From NCBI RefSeq assembly GCF_040655735.1, contig NZ_JBFAKK010000006.1, forward strand, positions 1 through 64,000: a stretch of DNA of 64,000 nucleotides. The letters are read 5' to 3'. This DNA is from Phytomonospora sp040655735 (GTDB lineage Bacteria > Actinomycetota > Actinomycetes > Mycobacteriales > Micromonosporaceae). The notes beneath the pieces are model-generated. The model made no database searches, was not told the origin of the DNA, and worked only from the letters and a program-made list of their open reading frames with translations. Of the stretch, positions 1 to 7,989 are shown piece after piece. Position numbers and translations under genes: made by a program. The stretch's first letter is position 1. Each line of letters opens with the position of its first letter.

Positions 1-14
1 GTACAGTGCAGTCA

Positions 15-60
15 GAAGGGCGTCCAGATCAGTCTTCACACACCGATCCTGACGCCCTTC
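15..60 (-). terminator. Hairpin downstream of the PPOX gene
   Basis: Arms GAAGGGCGTC (15-24) and GACGCCCTTC (51-60) are perfectly complementary, and pairing can continue inward to about 16 bp with two mismatches, leaving a 14-nt loop. It lies 30 nt beyond the stop of the minus-strand gene at 90-563. There is no clear U-tract, so it is either an atypical terminator or an end-protecting hairpin. Confidence 0.5.
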
Positions 61-89
61 GTCATGCCCACTAATTCCACATCAACGAT

Positions 90-563
90 CTAGGCCGTGT
101 TCTGGGACATGTCGAGGTGGGCGGGGAATCCGCCGGTGCTGACCGGGCTCCAGCGTTGGACGGTGACGCGGATGAGGCACTTGCCCTGGCGGGTCATGGC
201 GGCGCGGTAGTCGTCCCAGTCGGGGTGTTCGCCGGAGATGACGCGGAAGTAGTCGACGAGGGGTTCGAGGGCGCCGGGCAGGTCGAGGACCTCGCCGGTG
301 CCGTCGGCTTGGACGTAGGGGCCGTTCCAGTCGTCGGACAGGACGCACACCGAGACGCGGGGGTCTTTGCGGATGTTGCGGGCCTTGGCGCGTTCGGGGT
401 AGGTGGAGATGACGACGCGGCCTTGGGCGTCGAGGCCGCAGGCGACCGGTGAGGTCTGGGGGCGGCCGTCGGCGCGGGTGGTGATCAGCAGGGCCTTGTG
501 GCGGGGGCGGATGAACTCTTCGAGGCTCGCGCGGCTCACCGTGGTGGTCGAGGCCGTTGCCAT
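90..563 (-). CDS. PPOX-class (pyridoxamine oxidase-like split-barrel) protein
   Basis: About 157 aa. The sequence has the small split beta-barrel pattern of F420- or FMN-binding PPOX proteins: an N-terminal helix and first strands with ALLITTRADGRPQTSPV, then VVISTYPERAKARNIRKDPRVSV, where basic residues usually contact the cofactor phosphate, and a C-terminal strand pair ending in RWSPVSTGG. Such proteins are cytoplasmic oxidoreductases of uncertain substrate. The start is ATG at 563, six bases behind GGAGG; an upstream in-frame start at 596 would add 11 Arg-rich residues and is less likely. It is divergent from the lipoprotein gene at 676. The choice between F420 and FMN cannot be made from sequence alone. 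Confidence 0.75.
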   Translation of the reverse strand: MATASTTTVSRASLEEFIRPRHKALLITTRADGRPQTSPVACGLDAQGRVVISTYPERAKARNIRKDPRVSVCVLSDDWNGPYVQADGTGEVLDLPGALEPLVDYFRVISGEHPDWDDYRAAMTRQGKCLIRVTVQRWSPVSTGGFPAHLDMSQNTA

Positions 564-675
564 GGGTGTCCTCCATCTGTCGGGTCTGGTGCGCAAGGCT
601 AGTCGTTCGAGGCGGGTCGGTTATCGTCGATCCCCTGGCGGCACCTCTCCATCGATACGCATAAAGGGGACACTC

Positions 676-1536
676 ATGCGCCGTACACTCCTCGCGCTGG
701 GCTCGGCGGTTGTTCTGGTCTTGAGCGGTTGCGGTATCGACTCTCCCCTGTCGGCGCCTGCGGAGTCCTCCTCGGCGCCTGCTGTGGCCGCCGAGCTCGG
801 TGAGCCCAATCCTGAGGCGCCGGCCTCGATCGCGGCGCTGGGCGACTCCATCTCGCGGGGGGTGAACTCCTGCGAGACGATCGGTGAGTGCGTCGAGGCG
901 AACTGGTCGACGGGGACCGATCCGGCGGTGGGCAGTCACTTCCTGCGGTTGCAGGCGGCGCGTCCGGGTGAGGTGGTGGAGTCGCTGAACTTCGCGGTGC
1001 CCGGCGCGAAGGTCGCCGATCTGGCGGGGCAGGCGGGGCAGGCGGCGGGCAAGGCGGAGTACGTGACGGTGCTGATCGGCGCGAACGACGCCTGCGATCC
1101 CACGCCGGTGTCGGCGCTGGAGTTCGGGGGGTATGTGGAGGCGGCGCTGGCGGCGTTGTCGGCGGCCGATCCGGACGTGAAGGTCTTGGTGGCCAGTGTT
1201 CCGAACCTGTACCGGTTGTGGGAGGCGGGGCGTGACAACGACCGGGCGCTATGGGTGTGGGACCTCGATGTGTGCGGGCAGATGCTGGGCGATGCCGCGT
1301 CGGACAGTCTCGTCGATGAGGAGCGGCGCAAGGGGGTGCTGGCTTTGATCGAGGAGTACAACCAGGCGCTGGCGGCGGCGTGCGCGGTGTTCACGTCGTG
1401 CCGCTATGACCAGGGGGCGGTGTTCAACGCCGAGTTGGGTCTCGACGACGTGTCGGGGATCGACTTCTTCCATCCGAGCCTGGCGGGGCAGAAGGCCTTG
1501 TCGGAGGCTTTGTGGAAGGCCGGGTACGACTGGTGA
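676..1536 (+). CDS. SGNH/GDSL-family secreted lipoprotein hydrolase
   Basis: About 286 aa. ATG at 676 follows AAGGGG. The N-terminus is a lipoprotein signal, MRRTLLALGSAVVLVL ending in lipobox LSGC, so the protein should be anchored outside the membrane. The mature part has the SGNH blocks: ALGDSIS (nucleophile Ser, about residue 58), GAND (block III with Asn) and DFFHPS near the C-terminus (catalytic Asp and His). This fits an esterase, lipase or acyl-ester hydrolase of GDSL type; the substrate is unknown. It has Cys pairs (SCETIGEC, DVCGQ, SCRYD) that could form disulfides in an exported enzyme. A 9-bp GC hairpin at 1567-1596 follows. Confidence 0.85.
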   Translation: MRRTLLALGSAVVLVLSGCGIDSPLSAPAESSSAPAVAAELGEPNPEAPASIAALGDSISRGVNSCETIGECVEANWSTGTDPAVGSHFLRLQAARPGEVVESLNFAVPGAKVADLAGQAGQAAGKAEYVTVLIGANDACDPTPVSALEFGGYVEAALAALSAADPDVKVLVASVPNLYRLWEAGRDNDRALWVWDLDVCGQMLGDAASDSLVDEERRKGVLALIEEYNQALAAACAVFTSCRYDQGAVFNAELGLDDVSGIDFFHPSLAGQKALSEALWKAGYDW

Positions 1537-1566
1537 GCGGGTGTCGGGCGCGTTGAGGTCGTAGAG

Positions 1567-1596
1567 GGCCCCGCGCCCGGGCACGAACGCGGGGCC
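1567..1596 (+). terminator. GC hairpin after the SGNH lipoprotein gene
   Basis: GGCCCCGCG (1567-1575) pairs with CGCGGGGCC (1588-1596) across a 12-nt loop, 30 nt past the stop codon at 1536. There is no U-tract. A second weaker inverted pair, GGCCGCCG at 1630-1637 and CGGCGGCC at 1673-1680, lies just beyond the stop of the convergent protease gene. Confidence 0.45.
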
Positions 1597-1690
1597 GCAG
1601 GGGCTTGGAGAGGACCGGGGCAGAGTAAGGGCCGCCGCCCCGGTGCGGAGGCTGGATGCCTTCGCGCCGAGACGGCGGCCGGTGGAACCG

Positions 1691-4600
1691 TTAGATCAGC
1701 GGGATGAGCCAGCCGCCGTCGACCTTGGTGGCCGTGCAGCCGATCTTGTCCAGCGTGAACGACAGTTCGTTGATCTGCTGCTTCTTGACGGTGAAGACCG
1801 AGACATCGGCCGCCCAGCCGTCCTTGCTGACGATGACCTGGTACTTGGCCGCCTTCAGCCACCACGCGTAGTTGCCCTTGGCGTCGGTCTTGAGGTCGGT
1901 GCGGACACCGGTCGAGACGTTCTTGACCTGCACCTGGGCTCCCACGATCGGGCTGGTGGACCCGTCGCAGTTCTTGCCCGAGATGGTGCCGATCAGTTTG
2001 CCGAGGTTGGCTGTGGGCGCGACCAGCATCTGGACGCCCACGGCGATGGTGCCGTAGGGAGTGCCGGTCTTGACCGACAGTCCGGCGGTGTAGGTACCCG
2101 GCTGGTCGACCCCGTCAGCGGCCTTCGCCGACGTGGTGACCTTGACCGTCACGGTCTGGCCGGGGTTGACGGTGACCGTCTGCGGGTTCTCCTTCAGCCA
2201 CGGCACATCGGCCGAGCCACCGCAGTCGTCGAGTCCGCCGAGGGTCTCGGCACTGTTCGTGCCGGTCCAGGCGGTCTGCCATCCACCGACCTTGAAGAAA
2301 CCGCACGCGCCGGTGGTGCGAGCACGCGGAGCGGTGTTGTTGGGCAGGGTCTCCCACGCACCGGAGGCCTTGTCGAAGGCGACCGTGGCGTTGGTGGTTC
2401 CCGCTCCGTTGACCCAGCCGCCGGAGATGACCAGCTTGCCGTTGGCCGCCGAGTACGCCGAACCGGCCAGCGACACGGGGATGGCCGGGAGGGCCGTCCA
2501 CGCGTCGGCGCTGGGGTCGTAGGCGTAAGCGTCGGTCGTGGGCGACTGGTCGTCGAAGCCGCCGGCGCAGACCAGGGTGCCGTCGAGGCCACCGCAGGAC
2601 AGGAACGCCGTGGCCAGCGGGTAGTCGGCGTGCGTCGACCACGAGTCGGAACCGGCGTCGTAGCTGACGACGTCGTTGCTCATGGCGCACTGGTCGTCGG
2701 CGCAGCCGCCGACCAGGTACAGGTCACCGTCGACCGAGGCGTGGCCCGCCGCGGCACGGCCGGTGCCGTTGTCGGCGCCGGTCGACCAGGAGTTGGTGGA
2801 GGGGTCGTAGACCTCGACCTCGGTGGCCGGCGCGCCGCTGGCGAGCCATCCACCGGTGACGTAGAGCTTGCCTCCGATGAACTCCGACTGGGGCTGGTTA
2901 CGCGGTGTGGGCATGTCGGCGATGGCCGTCCATGCACCGTCGGCGTACTTGTAGCCCTTGCCGGTCTGGTCGGCACCGATCGTGCCGCCCACCACGTAGA
3001 GCGCACCGTCACCGTAGGAGGCGGTCGCGTCGAACACGGCCACCGGGTAGTTGGCGATGGCGGCCCACGCGTCGTCGGCGGTCACCGACGGCACCGACTC
3101 CGGCTTGACCGGGGCCTGTGCGGGCTTGGCCGACAGGTCGGCCTTCTGGTCGGGGTTGAGGACGGTGAAGGGCGCGCCGGTGCTCGACGCGGTCCAGTCG
3201 CCGCCGTTCTCGCCGATCTCGATGGTCGCCGGTGCGGTACCGGTGTTGGTGAACTTCAGGTCGTGCGTCCAGGCCGCTCCGAGGGTGACCACGGAGTCCA
3301 GCTGGGTCTTGTCGACCACGATCCGGCCGGCACCGAGGGTGAAGTCGGCTTCGGTCGTGCCGTGGTTGGCGACGTCGACGGCCTTGGTGTGCGACTGGTA
3401 TCCACCCTTCGAGGCGGTCAGGTCGTGGGACCCGGTCGCCTCGGTGAACAGCCAGTAGAAGCCGTCGGCCAGCTGGGTGTCGTCGGGGGTCGCCGCGGTG
3501 GTCGCGGTGGCACCCGAGACGGTGTCGGTGACCTTGGCGCCGTTGAGCGTGGTGCCGGCGTTCTGGTCGAGGACGTTGCCCACGACCAGGCCACCGTCGA
3601 CGGCGACGCAGTCGGGGGTGCCGATCTGCACGTTGTCGACCTGCCACCACCAGTCGTAGGTGCCGGCGTAGTGGAACTTGACCTTGACGGCCGTGGCGGT
3701 GCCGATCGTGGCGAGGTCGATGCTCTCCACGCGCGGGCCGCGACGGTCCTGGCCGTTGGTGTACTCCCACAGCTTCGTCCACGTCGCACCGTCGTCGGTG
3801 GTGACCGAAACGGACGCCACGTCGCCGGTGAGCATGTTGAGGTCGCTGTTGAAGGTCAAGACCTTCGTCGCCGAGGCCGACAGGTCGAAGGCCGGGGAGA
3901 TCAGGTCGGTGTCGACGTCCTTGCCGGAGCCCGACTCGTCACTGTCGCCGATGGCGAAGCCGCCGTCGCCGCCGGTGAGGTTCTTGCGGGCGCCCGGGTC
4001 GTTGAACACCCACGGCAGTCCACCCTTGGTGCTGTTGTTCACCACGGTCCAGCCCGCGGGGGCCGAAGTCGACGTGAAGCGCTCGGCCAGGGCCAAGTTG
4101 CCGTAGTCGAGCTCGTAGCCGGGGGTGGTGCAGTCCGCGCCCGGGATCAGCGCCACATCGGCGCTGGCGCCGGTGGAAGCGTCGACAGGGACGTCGGCGG
4201 CGGTGTAACCGGGGATGACCGACTCGACGTGGAGAGTGTGCTGGCTGCTGGGCAGCGTCAGCGCGAACTCGCCGGTGGCGGGGTCGGTGTAGGTGAACAT
4301 GTCGGTACCGGTGACGGTGACCTTGGCGTACAGGGGCCAGCCCTGGCCGCCGCCGTCGGTGACGACGCCTTCGACGTCCCCGGACGGGACGGCTTCGAGC
4401 GCGAGGTCGACGGTGGTCGTCTGTCCTTCGGTGACCGTGCCGGTGGCCGAGTCGGTGCCGTACCCGAACTTGCTGGCCGTCACGGTGTAGTCGCCGACCG
4501 AGGCGACGGCCACGGCGAACTTGCCGTCGGCGCCGGTGGTCAGCGTGCGGTCCATCGGGCCGTCGATGACGACGGTGGCACCCGCGAGGGGCGCTCCGTC

Positions 4601-6094
4601 ACCGGTGACGGTTCCGTTGAGCGCGCCGGTGCCTCCGCGAGGGCTGGCCTCGACGGCCGCGAGGGCGTCGAGTCGGCCTTCACCGAAGACGTTGTTGTTG
4701 GCGAGGGTGCCACCGCATTCAAGGTTCTCGGTGTCACGCGCGGTGCCATCGAGGAGGGCCTTGGTCGCGGCGACGTCGCCGACCAGCGCCGGAGCAGCCG
4801 ACCACATCAGGGCGACGACGGCGGTGGTGTGCGGAGCCGCCATCGACGTTCCGGAGAACGCCTGGTAACCGCCGTTGGGGACCGAGGAGCGCACGTTCAC
4901 GCCGGGAGCGGCCAGGTTGGGCTTGACCTCACCGTCACGGCCGGGGCCGCGTCCGGAGAAGTCGGCGATGGCGTTGTTGATGTCGTAGGCACCCGAGGAG
5001 TAGCTGACCGGGTAGACACCGGGGTCGCCGCTGCTGTTGCAGCCGAGCTCGCCGTCGTTGCCGTTGGACCACGACGGGAAGATCCCCGCGTCTTCCCACG
5101 ACTGGACGATCTCCTCGTACCACGGGTCGTCGCTGGTGCCGCCGCCCCAGGAGTTGTTGACGACGTGCGGGGCCTTCGACGGATCGGGGTTGTCACCGTT
5201 GGCGTCGGTGGGAGCCACGATCCACTGTCCGGCCGCCAGGAGCGCGGCTTCGGGGCAGCTGCTGGTCGCGCAGCCCTTGGCGGCGATCCACTTCGCGCCG
5301 GGAGCCACACCGATGGTGTTGGCGCCGTCCCCGCCGACCATGGTGCCCATGGTGTGGGTGCCGTGGCCGTTGTTGTCACAGGGAACGCCCGCCGTCGGGC
5401 AGACACCGGTGGGGTCGAACCAGTTGTAGTCGTTGCTGTAGGTGCCGTCGGCGTTCTTGCCGCGGTACTTGGAGTTCACCGCCGGGTGGAGGTAGTCGAC
5501 GCCGCTGTCGATGTTGGCGACGACGATTCCCTCACCGTGAACGCCGTACTGGTCCCAGACCTGGGGGGCGTTGATGTTGGTGATGTTCCACTCGACGGCG
5601 TTGACCGCCGCTTCGTCCGTGCCTGCCGTGGGCTCGTCGAGCTGGATCTCGGCGTCGGCCTTGATGCTCTCCACGCCGTCGAGGACGGCGAGGTCCTCTA
5701 CGAGCGCGGCGTCGCCGGTGACCTTGATCGTGTTGACGATCCAGAAGCTCTGATAGGACACGCCCTGCTCGGCGAGCAGTTCACGGGCCTGCTTCTGCGT
5801 GCGGTCGGCGTATTCGGTCTTGGCCTCGTAGACCGCGGCGCCCTTGGCCTCCTTGGTCTTCGCCGCGTGAGCGGCGTCGAGGTCGGCGTCGTCACCGAAG
5901 CGCAACCAGAAATCGGCCGTGCCCTGGGTGGACAGTTCGGACAGAACCTGGGTGTCGACCTTCTTGGCGACCGCGTCGGCGGCGCCTCCGGCCGGGTCGG
6001 CGTAGGCCGTTCCCTGTCCCAGGAAAAGCGGCAGTGCTACCACTGCCGCTGTGATCGTTAAGGTGGTCCGCCATCGCCGTGTTGGGCTATGCAC
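1691..6094 (-). CDS. Giant secreted S8 subtilisin-like protease with Kelch repeats
   Basis: About 1467 aa. GTG at 6094 follows GAGAAGGGAG and opens a Sec signal peptide ending near TAYA (residue 32). Residues about 45-155 look like an I9-type propeptide. The S8 catalytic triad is Asp in NIDSGVDYLHP (about 196), His in NGHGTHTMG (about 244) and Ser in SGTSMAAPH (about 417), with the oxyanion Asn in VVNNSWGG. After the protease come carboxypeptidase-regulatory-like beta-sandwich repeats, a jelly-roll or anchor-J-like segment around residues 680-830, at least five Kelch-like blades (LYVVGG, LYVTGGW, LYLVGG, LVCAGG, LVISGGW) around 1000-1290, and a final carboxypeptidase-regulatory-like domain. 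The enzyme part resembles bacillopeptidase F. An extracellular proteolytic role is likely; partners or substrates recognised by the propeller are unknown. Confidence 0.9.
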   Translation of the reverse strand: MHSPTRRWRTTLTITAAVVALPLFLGQGTAYADPAGGAADAVAKKVDTQVLSELSTQGTADFWLRFGDDADLDAAHAAKTKEAKGAAVYEAKTEYADRTQKQARELLAEQGVSYQSFWIVNTIKVTGDAALVEDLAVLDGVESIKADAEIQLDEPTAGTDEAAVNAVEWNITNINAPQVWDQYGVHGEGIVVANIDSGVDYLHPAVNSKYRGKNADGTYSNDYNWFDPTGVCPTAGVPCDNNGHGTHTMGTMVGGDGANTIGVAPGAKWIAAKGCATSSCPEAALLAAGQWIVAPTDANGDNPDPSKAPHVVNNSWGGGTSDDPWYEEIVQSWEDAGIFPSWSNGNDGELGCNSSGDPGVYPVSYSSGAYDINNAIADFSGRGPGRDGEVKPNLAAPGVNVRSSVPNGGYQAFSGTSMAAPHTTAVVALMWSAAPALVGDVAATKALLDGTARDTENLECGGTLANNNVFGEGRLDALAAVEASPRGGTGALNGTVTGDGAPLAGATVVIDGPMDRTLTTGADGKFAVAVASVGDYTVTASKFGYGTDSATGTVTEGQTTTVDLALEAVPSGDVEGVVTDGGGQGWPLYAKVTVTGTDMFTYTDPATGEFALTLPSSQHTLHVESVIPGYTAADVPVDASTGASADVALIPGADCTTPGYELDYGNLALAERFTSTSAPAGWTVVNNSTKGGLPWVFNDPGARKNLTGGDGGFAIGDSDESGSGKDVDTDLISPAFDLSASATKVLTFNSDLNMLTGDVASVSVTTDDGATWTKLWEYTNGQDRRGPRVESIDLATIGTATAVKVKFHYAGTYDWWWQVDNVQIGTPDCVAVDGGLVVGNVLDQNAGTTLNGAKVTDTVSGATATTAATPDDTQLADGFYWLFTEATGSHDLTASKGGYQSHTKAVDVANHGTTEADFTLGAGRIVVDKTQLDSVVTLGAAWTHDLKFTNTGTAPATIEIGENGGDWTASSTGAPFTVLNPDQKADLSAKPAQAPVKPESVPSVTADDAWAAIANYPVAVFDATASYGDGALYVVGGTIGADQTGKGYKYADGAWTAIADMPTPRNQPQSEFIGGKLYVTGGWLASGAPATEVEVYDPSTNSWSTGADNGTGRAAAGHASVDGDLYLVGGCADDQCAMSNDVVSYDAGSDSWSTHADYPLATAFLSCGGLDGTLVCAGGFDDQSPTTDAYAYDPSADAWTALPAIPVSLAGSAYSAANGKLVISGGWVNGAGTTNATVAFDKASGAWETLPNNTAPRARTTGACGFFKVGGWQTAWTGTNSAETLGGLDDCGGSADVPWLKENPQTVTVNPGQTVTVKVTTSAKAADGVDQPGTYTAGLSVKTGTPYGTIAVGVQMLVAPTANLGKLIGTISGKNCDGSTSPIVGAQVQVKNVSTGVRTDLKTDAKGNYAWWLKAAKYQVIVSKDGWAADVSVFTVKKQQINELSFTLDKIGCTATKVDGGWLIPLI

Positions 6095-6204
6095 GACGGC
6101 TCCCTTCTCGGTGGTATGCCGGGAACGCGGGTTGGGTCGCCCGCGTATTCCGGTTCGCCGACGATCGTCGTCTATGCGAACACCGAGAGGCAATGGATCT
6201 GTTG

Positions 6205-6220
6205 TGGCGTCTTTACGCCA
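6205..6220. promoter_or_regulatory. Short palindrome upstream of the S8 protease gene
   Basis: TGGCGT-CTTT-ACGCCA is a perfect 6-bp inverted repeat 111 bp upstream of the protease start, inside the 218-bp gap between the protease and the small membrane protein gene. It could be an operator or a leader hairpin. No promoter boxes are convincing here. Confidence 0.2.
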
Positions 6221-6312
6221 GGACAGGATACGCCAAAGGGTTTATGGAACCGACCGAACGGCCAGTGCGTCCTCGGGTGATCATTGCCGGGCCGGTTGAG
6301 CTGCCCCGACGA

Positions 6313-6507
6313 TCAGTTGAACTGTTCCAGGAAGCCGACGCCGGCCGCCGCCAGCAGCAGACCCACCACGAAGAAAATGACCGAGAGGACGATGCCCGCG
6401 ACCGCGGCTCCGAAGGCCCCGAAGAAGCCGATCTTGAAGGCGGTGCCCGCCGAGACCGACATTTCCTGGCGCCCGCTGTAGCCGCCCCCGTACTGCTCAT
6501 AGCTCAT
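6313..6507 (-). CDS. Small membrane protein of unknown function
   Basis: About 64 aa, starting at ATG 6507 (MSYEQYGGGYSG), with an alternative GTG two codons upstream at 6513. The first 20 residues are Gly/Tyr/Ser-rich. They are followed by one or two hydrophobic stretches, roughly residues 22-60 with Gly/Ala-rich faces, ending in FLEQFN. It could be one long helix or a tight hairpin in the membrane. I do not recognise a family. Its reality rests on composition and the isolated open frame, since the Shine-Dalgarno is weak. Confidence 0.5.
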   Translation of the reverse strand: MSYEQYGGGYSGRQEMSVSAGTAFKIGFFGAFGAAVAGIVLSVIFFVVGLLLAAAGVGFLEQFN

Positions 6508-6559
6508 GTCCACCGACGGTAGAGCACCGGTGCCAGGGCCGATATTGCCCGGACAGGTG

Positions 6560-7060
6560 ATTGACGGCAGACGGGGGTATTTGAGCTGGGGCGACGCCGG
6601 TGAGTGCAGGGAATGGGGAACTCGGGGGCAGTACGGAAGGGCGGTGGGTGCCTACCGGGCGCAAAGGGGCGAGCGCGGTCGTTGTGGTGTGGGTGTCGGT
6701 TCGGTGGGGCTGTGGGTCCGCTGTGGGGCGGTGTTGGTCCGTCGGGGTTGGGCGCGGTGGGTCGGGTGTTGCGGGTGGGTTCGTCCGATTCTTCGGGGAG
6801 CGGCGGTGGTGGCGAGCGCGGTGTGCTGGCGGGTGTGGGGTTCTGCGGGGGTCGTGGTGGGTCGTGGGGCGGTGGGGTGCGTCGGGTGGTGGGTGCGGGG
6901 GCTGGTGTGGCCGGCGGGCGTGTGGGTGGCGTGTGGGCGGGTGGCGGTGGTCGGCTGCTCGGGTTGTTCGGTGGGGTCGTTCGTCGGATTCTTCGCTGGT
7001 GGTGCGGGTGTGGGTGTGGAGTGGGGGCGGGTGGGTGTCGTCACCGTTGCACCAGAACCC
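6560..7060. other. G/T-biased low-complexity intergenic island, no gene seen
   Basis: About 500 bases are strongly G+T-rich on the plus strand, dominated by GGGTGGG, GGTGTGGG and similar runs. All six frames are open for long stretches but give only Trp/Gly/Val- or Thr/Pro/His-rich protein-like nonsense. A degenerate repeat is visible: TTCGTCCGATTCTTCG near 6780 and TTCGTCGGATTCTTCG near 6978, about 198 bp apart. G-quadruplex formation is plausible. It sits directly upstream of the PadR promoter. Confidence 0.6.
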
Positions 7061-7075
7061 GTTTCGATATATCGT
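7047..7075 (+). promoter_or_regulatory. Predicted padR promoter
   Basis: TTGCAC (7047-7052) and TATCGT (7070-7075) are separated by 17 bp. The -10 box lies inside the CGATATATCG palindrome, so a repressor bound there would block RNA polymerase. This is inferred from sequence only. Confidence 0.45.
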
Positions 7076-7093
7076 TGACTTACTTCGATAGAT
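7063..7093. promoter_or_regulatory. Predicted PadR operator
   Basis: A perfect 10-bp palindrome, CGATATATCG (7065-7074), is followed by a half-site copy: TTCGATATAT at 7063-7072 and TTCGATAGAT at 7084-7093, 21 bp apart (two helical turns). PadR proteins commonly bind AT-rich TATCGATA-like palindromes in their own promoters, which supports autoregulation. Confidence 0.6.
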
Positions 7094-7105
7094 AGGAGAA
7101 GTCCG

Positions 7106-7873
7106 ATGACAGATCATCGTGAACACCGTTGGTTCAGCGGCGGCCTCGACCCGCGCGAGCAGTTGCGGGCGCACCGCCGTTCCGAGCGGGGGCACCGGCG
7201 CGGCCGGGATCACGGCCCTCGCGACCACCAGGGCTTCCCGCCCGGACCGCCGCACATGCCGCCGGTGCCTCCCATGCCACCTGGCGTGCCGTTCCCTCCG
7301 CACGGGGGCGTGCCCCCGATGCCCCCGCCGGGGCCGTGGGGCTTCGGTCCGCAGCACGGCAGACGGGGCCGTCCCCGGATGCGGCGCGGTGACGTCCGCT
7401 CGGCGGTCCTGAGCCTGCTGGTCGAGCAGCCGCGCAACGGCTACCAGCTCATCCAGGAGCTCGGCAACCGCAGTGGCGGGATGTGGCGCCCGAGTCCCGG
7501 CTCGATCTACCCCGCTCTCCAGCAGATGGAGGACGAGGGCCTGGTGCGGGCCGTCGACGTCGACGGCAAGCGCACCTTCGAGCTGACCGAGGAGGGCCGC
7601 GGTTATGCCGAGGCCAACCCCGAGCGGCTGCGCGACCCGTGGGAGACGCTCCAGTCGTCGGTCGACGACGAGGCGGTGGAGTACCAGCGCCTCATGGGTC
7701 AGGTCGTGACCGCCGCTCAGCAGGTCGCCGCCGCCGGCGGGCCGGGTCAGCTGGACAAGGCGCGGGCGCTGCTGGGCGAGACCCGCCGCGGCCTGTACCG
7801 CATCCTCGCCGAAGACGAGGAGGCCGCCCCGGTCGCGCCGGTGGCCGACGACATCGACGACGGCGAGGAGTGA
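7106..7873 (+). CDS. PadR-family transcriptional regulator
   Basis: About 255 aa, ATG behind AGGAGAA. Residues 1-90 are charged and then Pro/Gly/Met-rich (repeated PPMPPGVP-like units) and probably disordered. Residues about 93-170 form the PadR winged helix: RRGDVRSAVLSLLVEQPRNG, then GYQLIQELGNRSGG, PSPGSIYPALQQMEDEGLV and GKRTFELTEEG. The C-terminal 80 residues are helical and acidic, as in PadR-s1/s2 dimerisation regions. The likely role is a repressor of its own gene and of a transporter or stress gene elsewhere; no transporter adjoins it. The operator at 7063-7093 supports autoregulation, and a perfect terminator follows. Confidence 0.88.
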   Translation: MTDHREHRWFSGGLDPREQLRAHRRSERGHRRGRDHGPRDHQGFPPGPPHMPPVPPMPPGVPFPPHGGVPPMPPPGPWGFGPQHGRRGRPRMRRGDVRSAVLSLLVEQPRNGYQLIQELGNRSGGMWRPSPGSIYPALQQMEDEGLVRAVDVDGKRTFELTEEGRGYAEANPERLRDPWETLQSSVDDEAVEYQRLMGQVVTAAQQVAAAGGPGQLDKARALLGETRRGLYRILAEDEEAAPVAPVADDIDDGEE

Positions 7874-7885
7874 CCCTCCACGCCG

Positions 7886-7920
7886 GTTGAGACCGCGCCC
7901 GGCGCGGGCGCGGTCTCAAC
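7886..7920 (+). terminator. Perfect 15-bp hairpin after padR
   Basis: GTTGAGACCGCGCCC (7886-7900) pairs exactly with GGGCGCGGTCTCAAC (7906-7920) across a 5-nt loop, 13 nt past the stop. There is no U-tract, in the style of many actinobacterial terminators. Confidence 0.8.
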
Positions 7921-7989
7921 GCTCACCCCAATCGACAAGCGGAGGCCTCCGGTGCCCACAAGCGGGCCACGACCGAATACCGTGGCGAC

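Noticed and set aside
1643..6061. Long open frame on the plus strand opposite the S8 protease
   Set aside because: It is Gly/Val/Arg/Asp-rich with no domain, an antisense shadow of high-GC coding sequence; the minus-strand frame has a signal peptide and catalytic triad.
6497..7357. Frames in the G/T-rich island, both strands
   Set aside because: Extremely biased composition (His/Thr/Pro or Trp/Gly/Val) without start signals or known domain; low-complexity DNA explains them.
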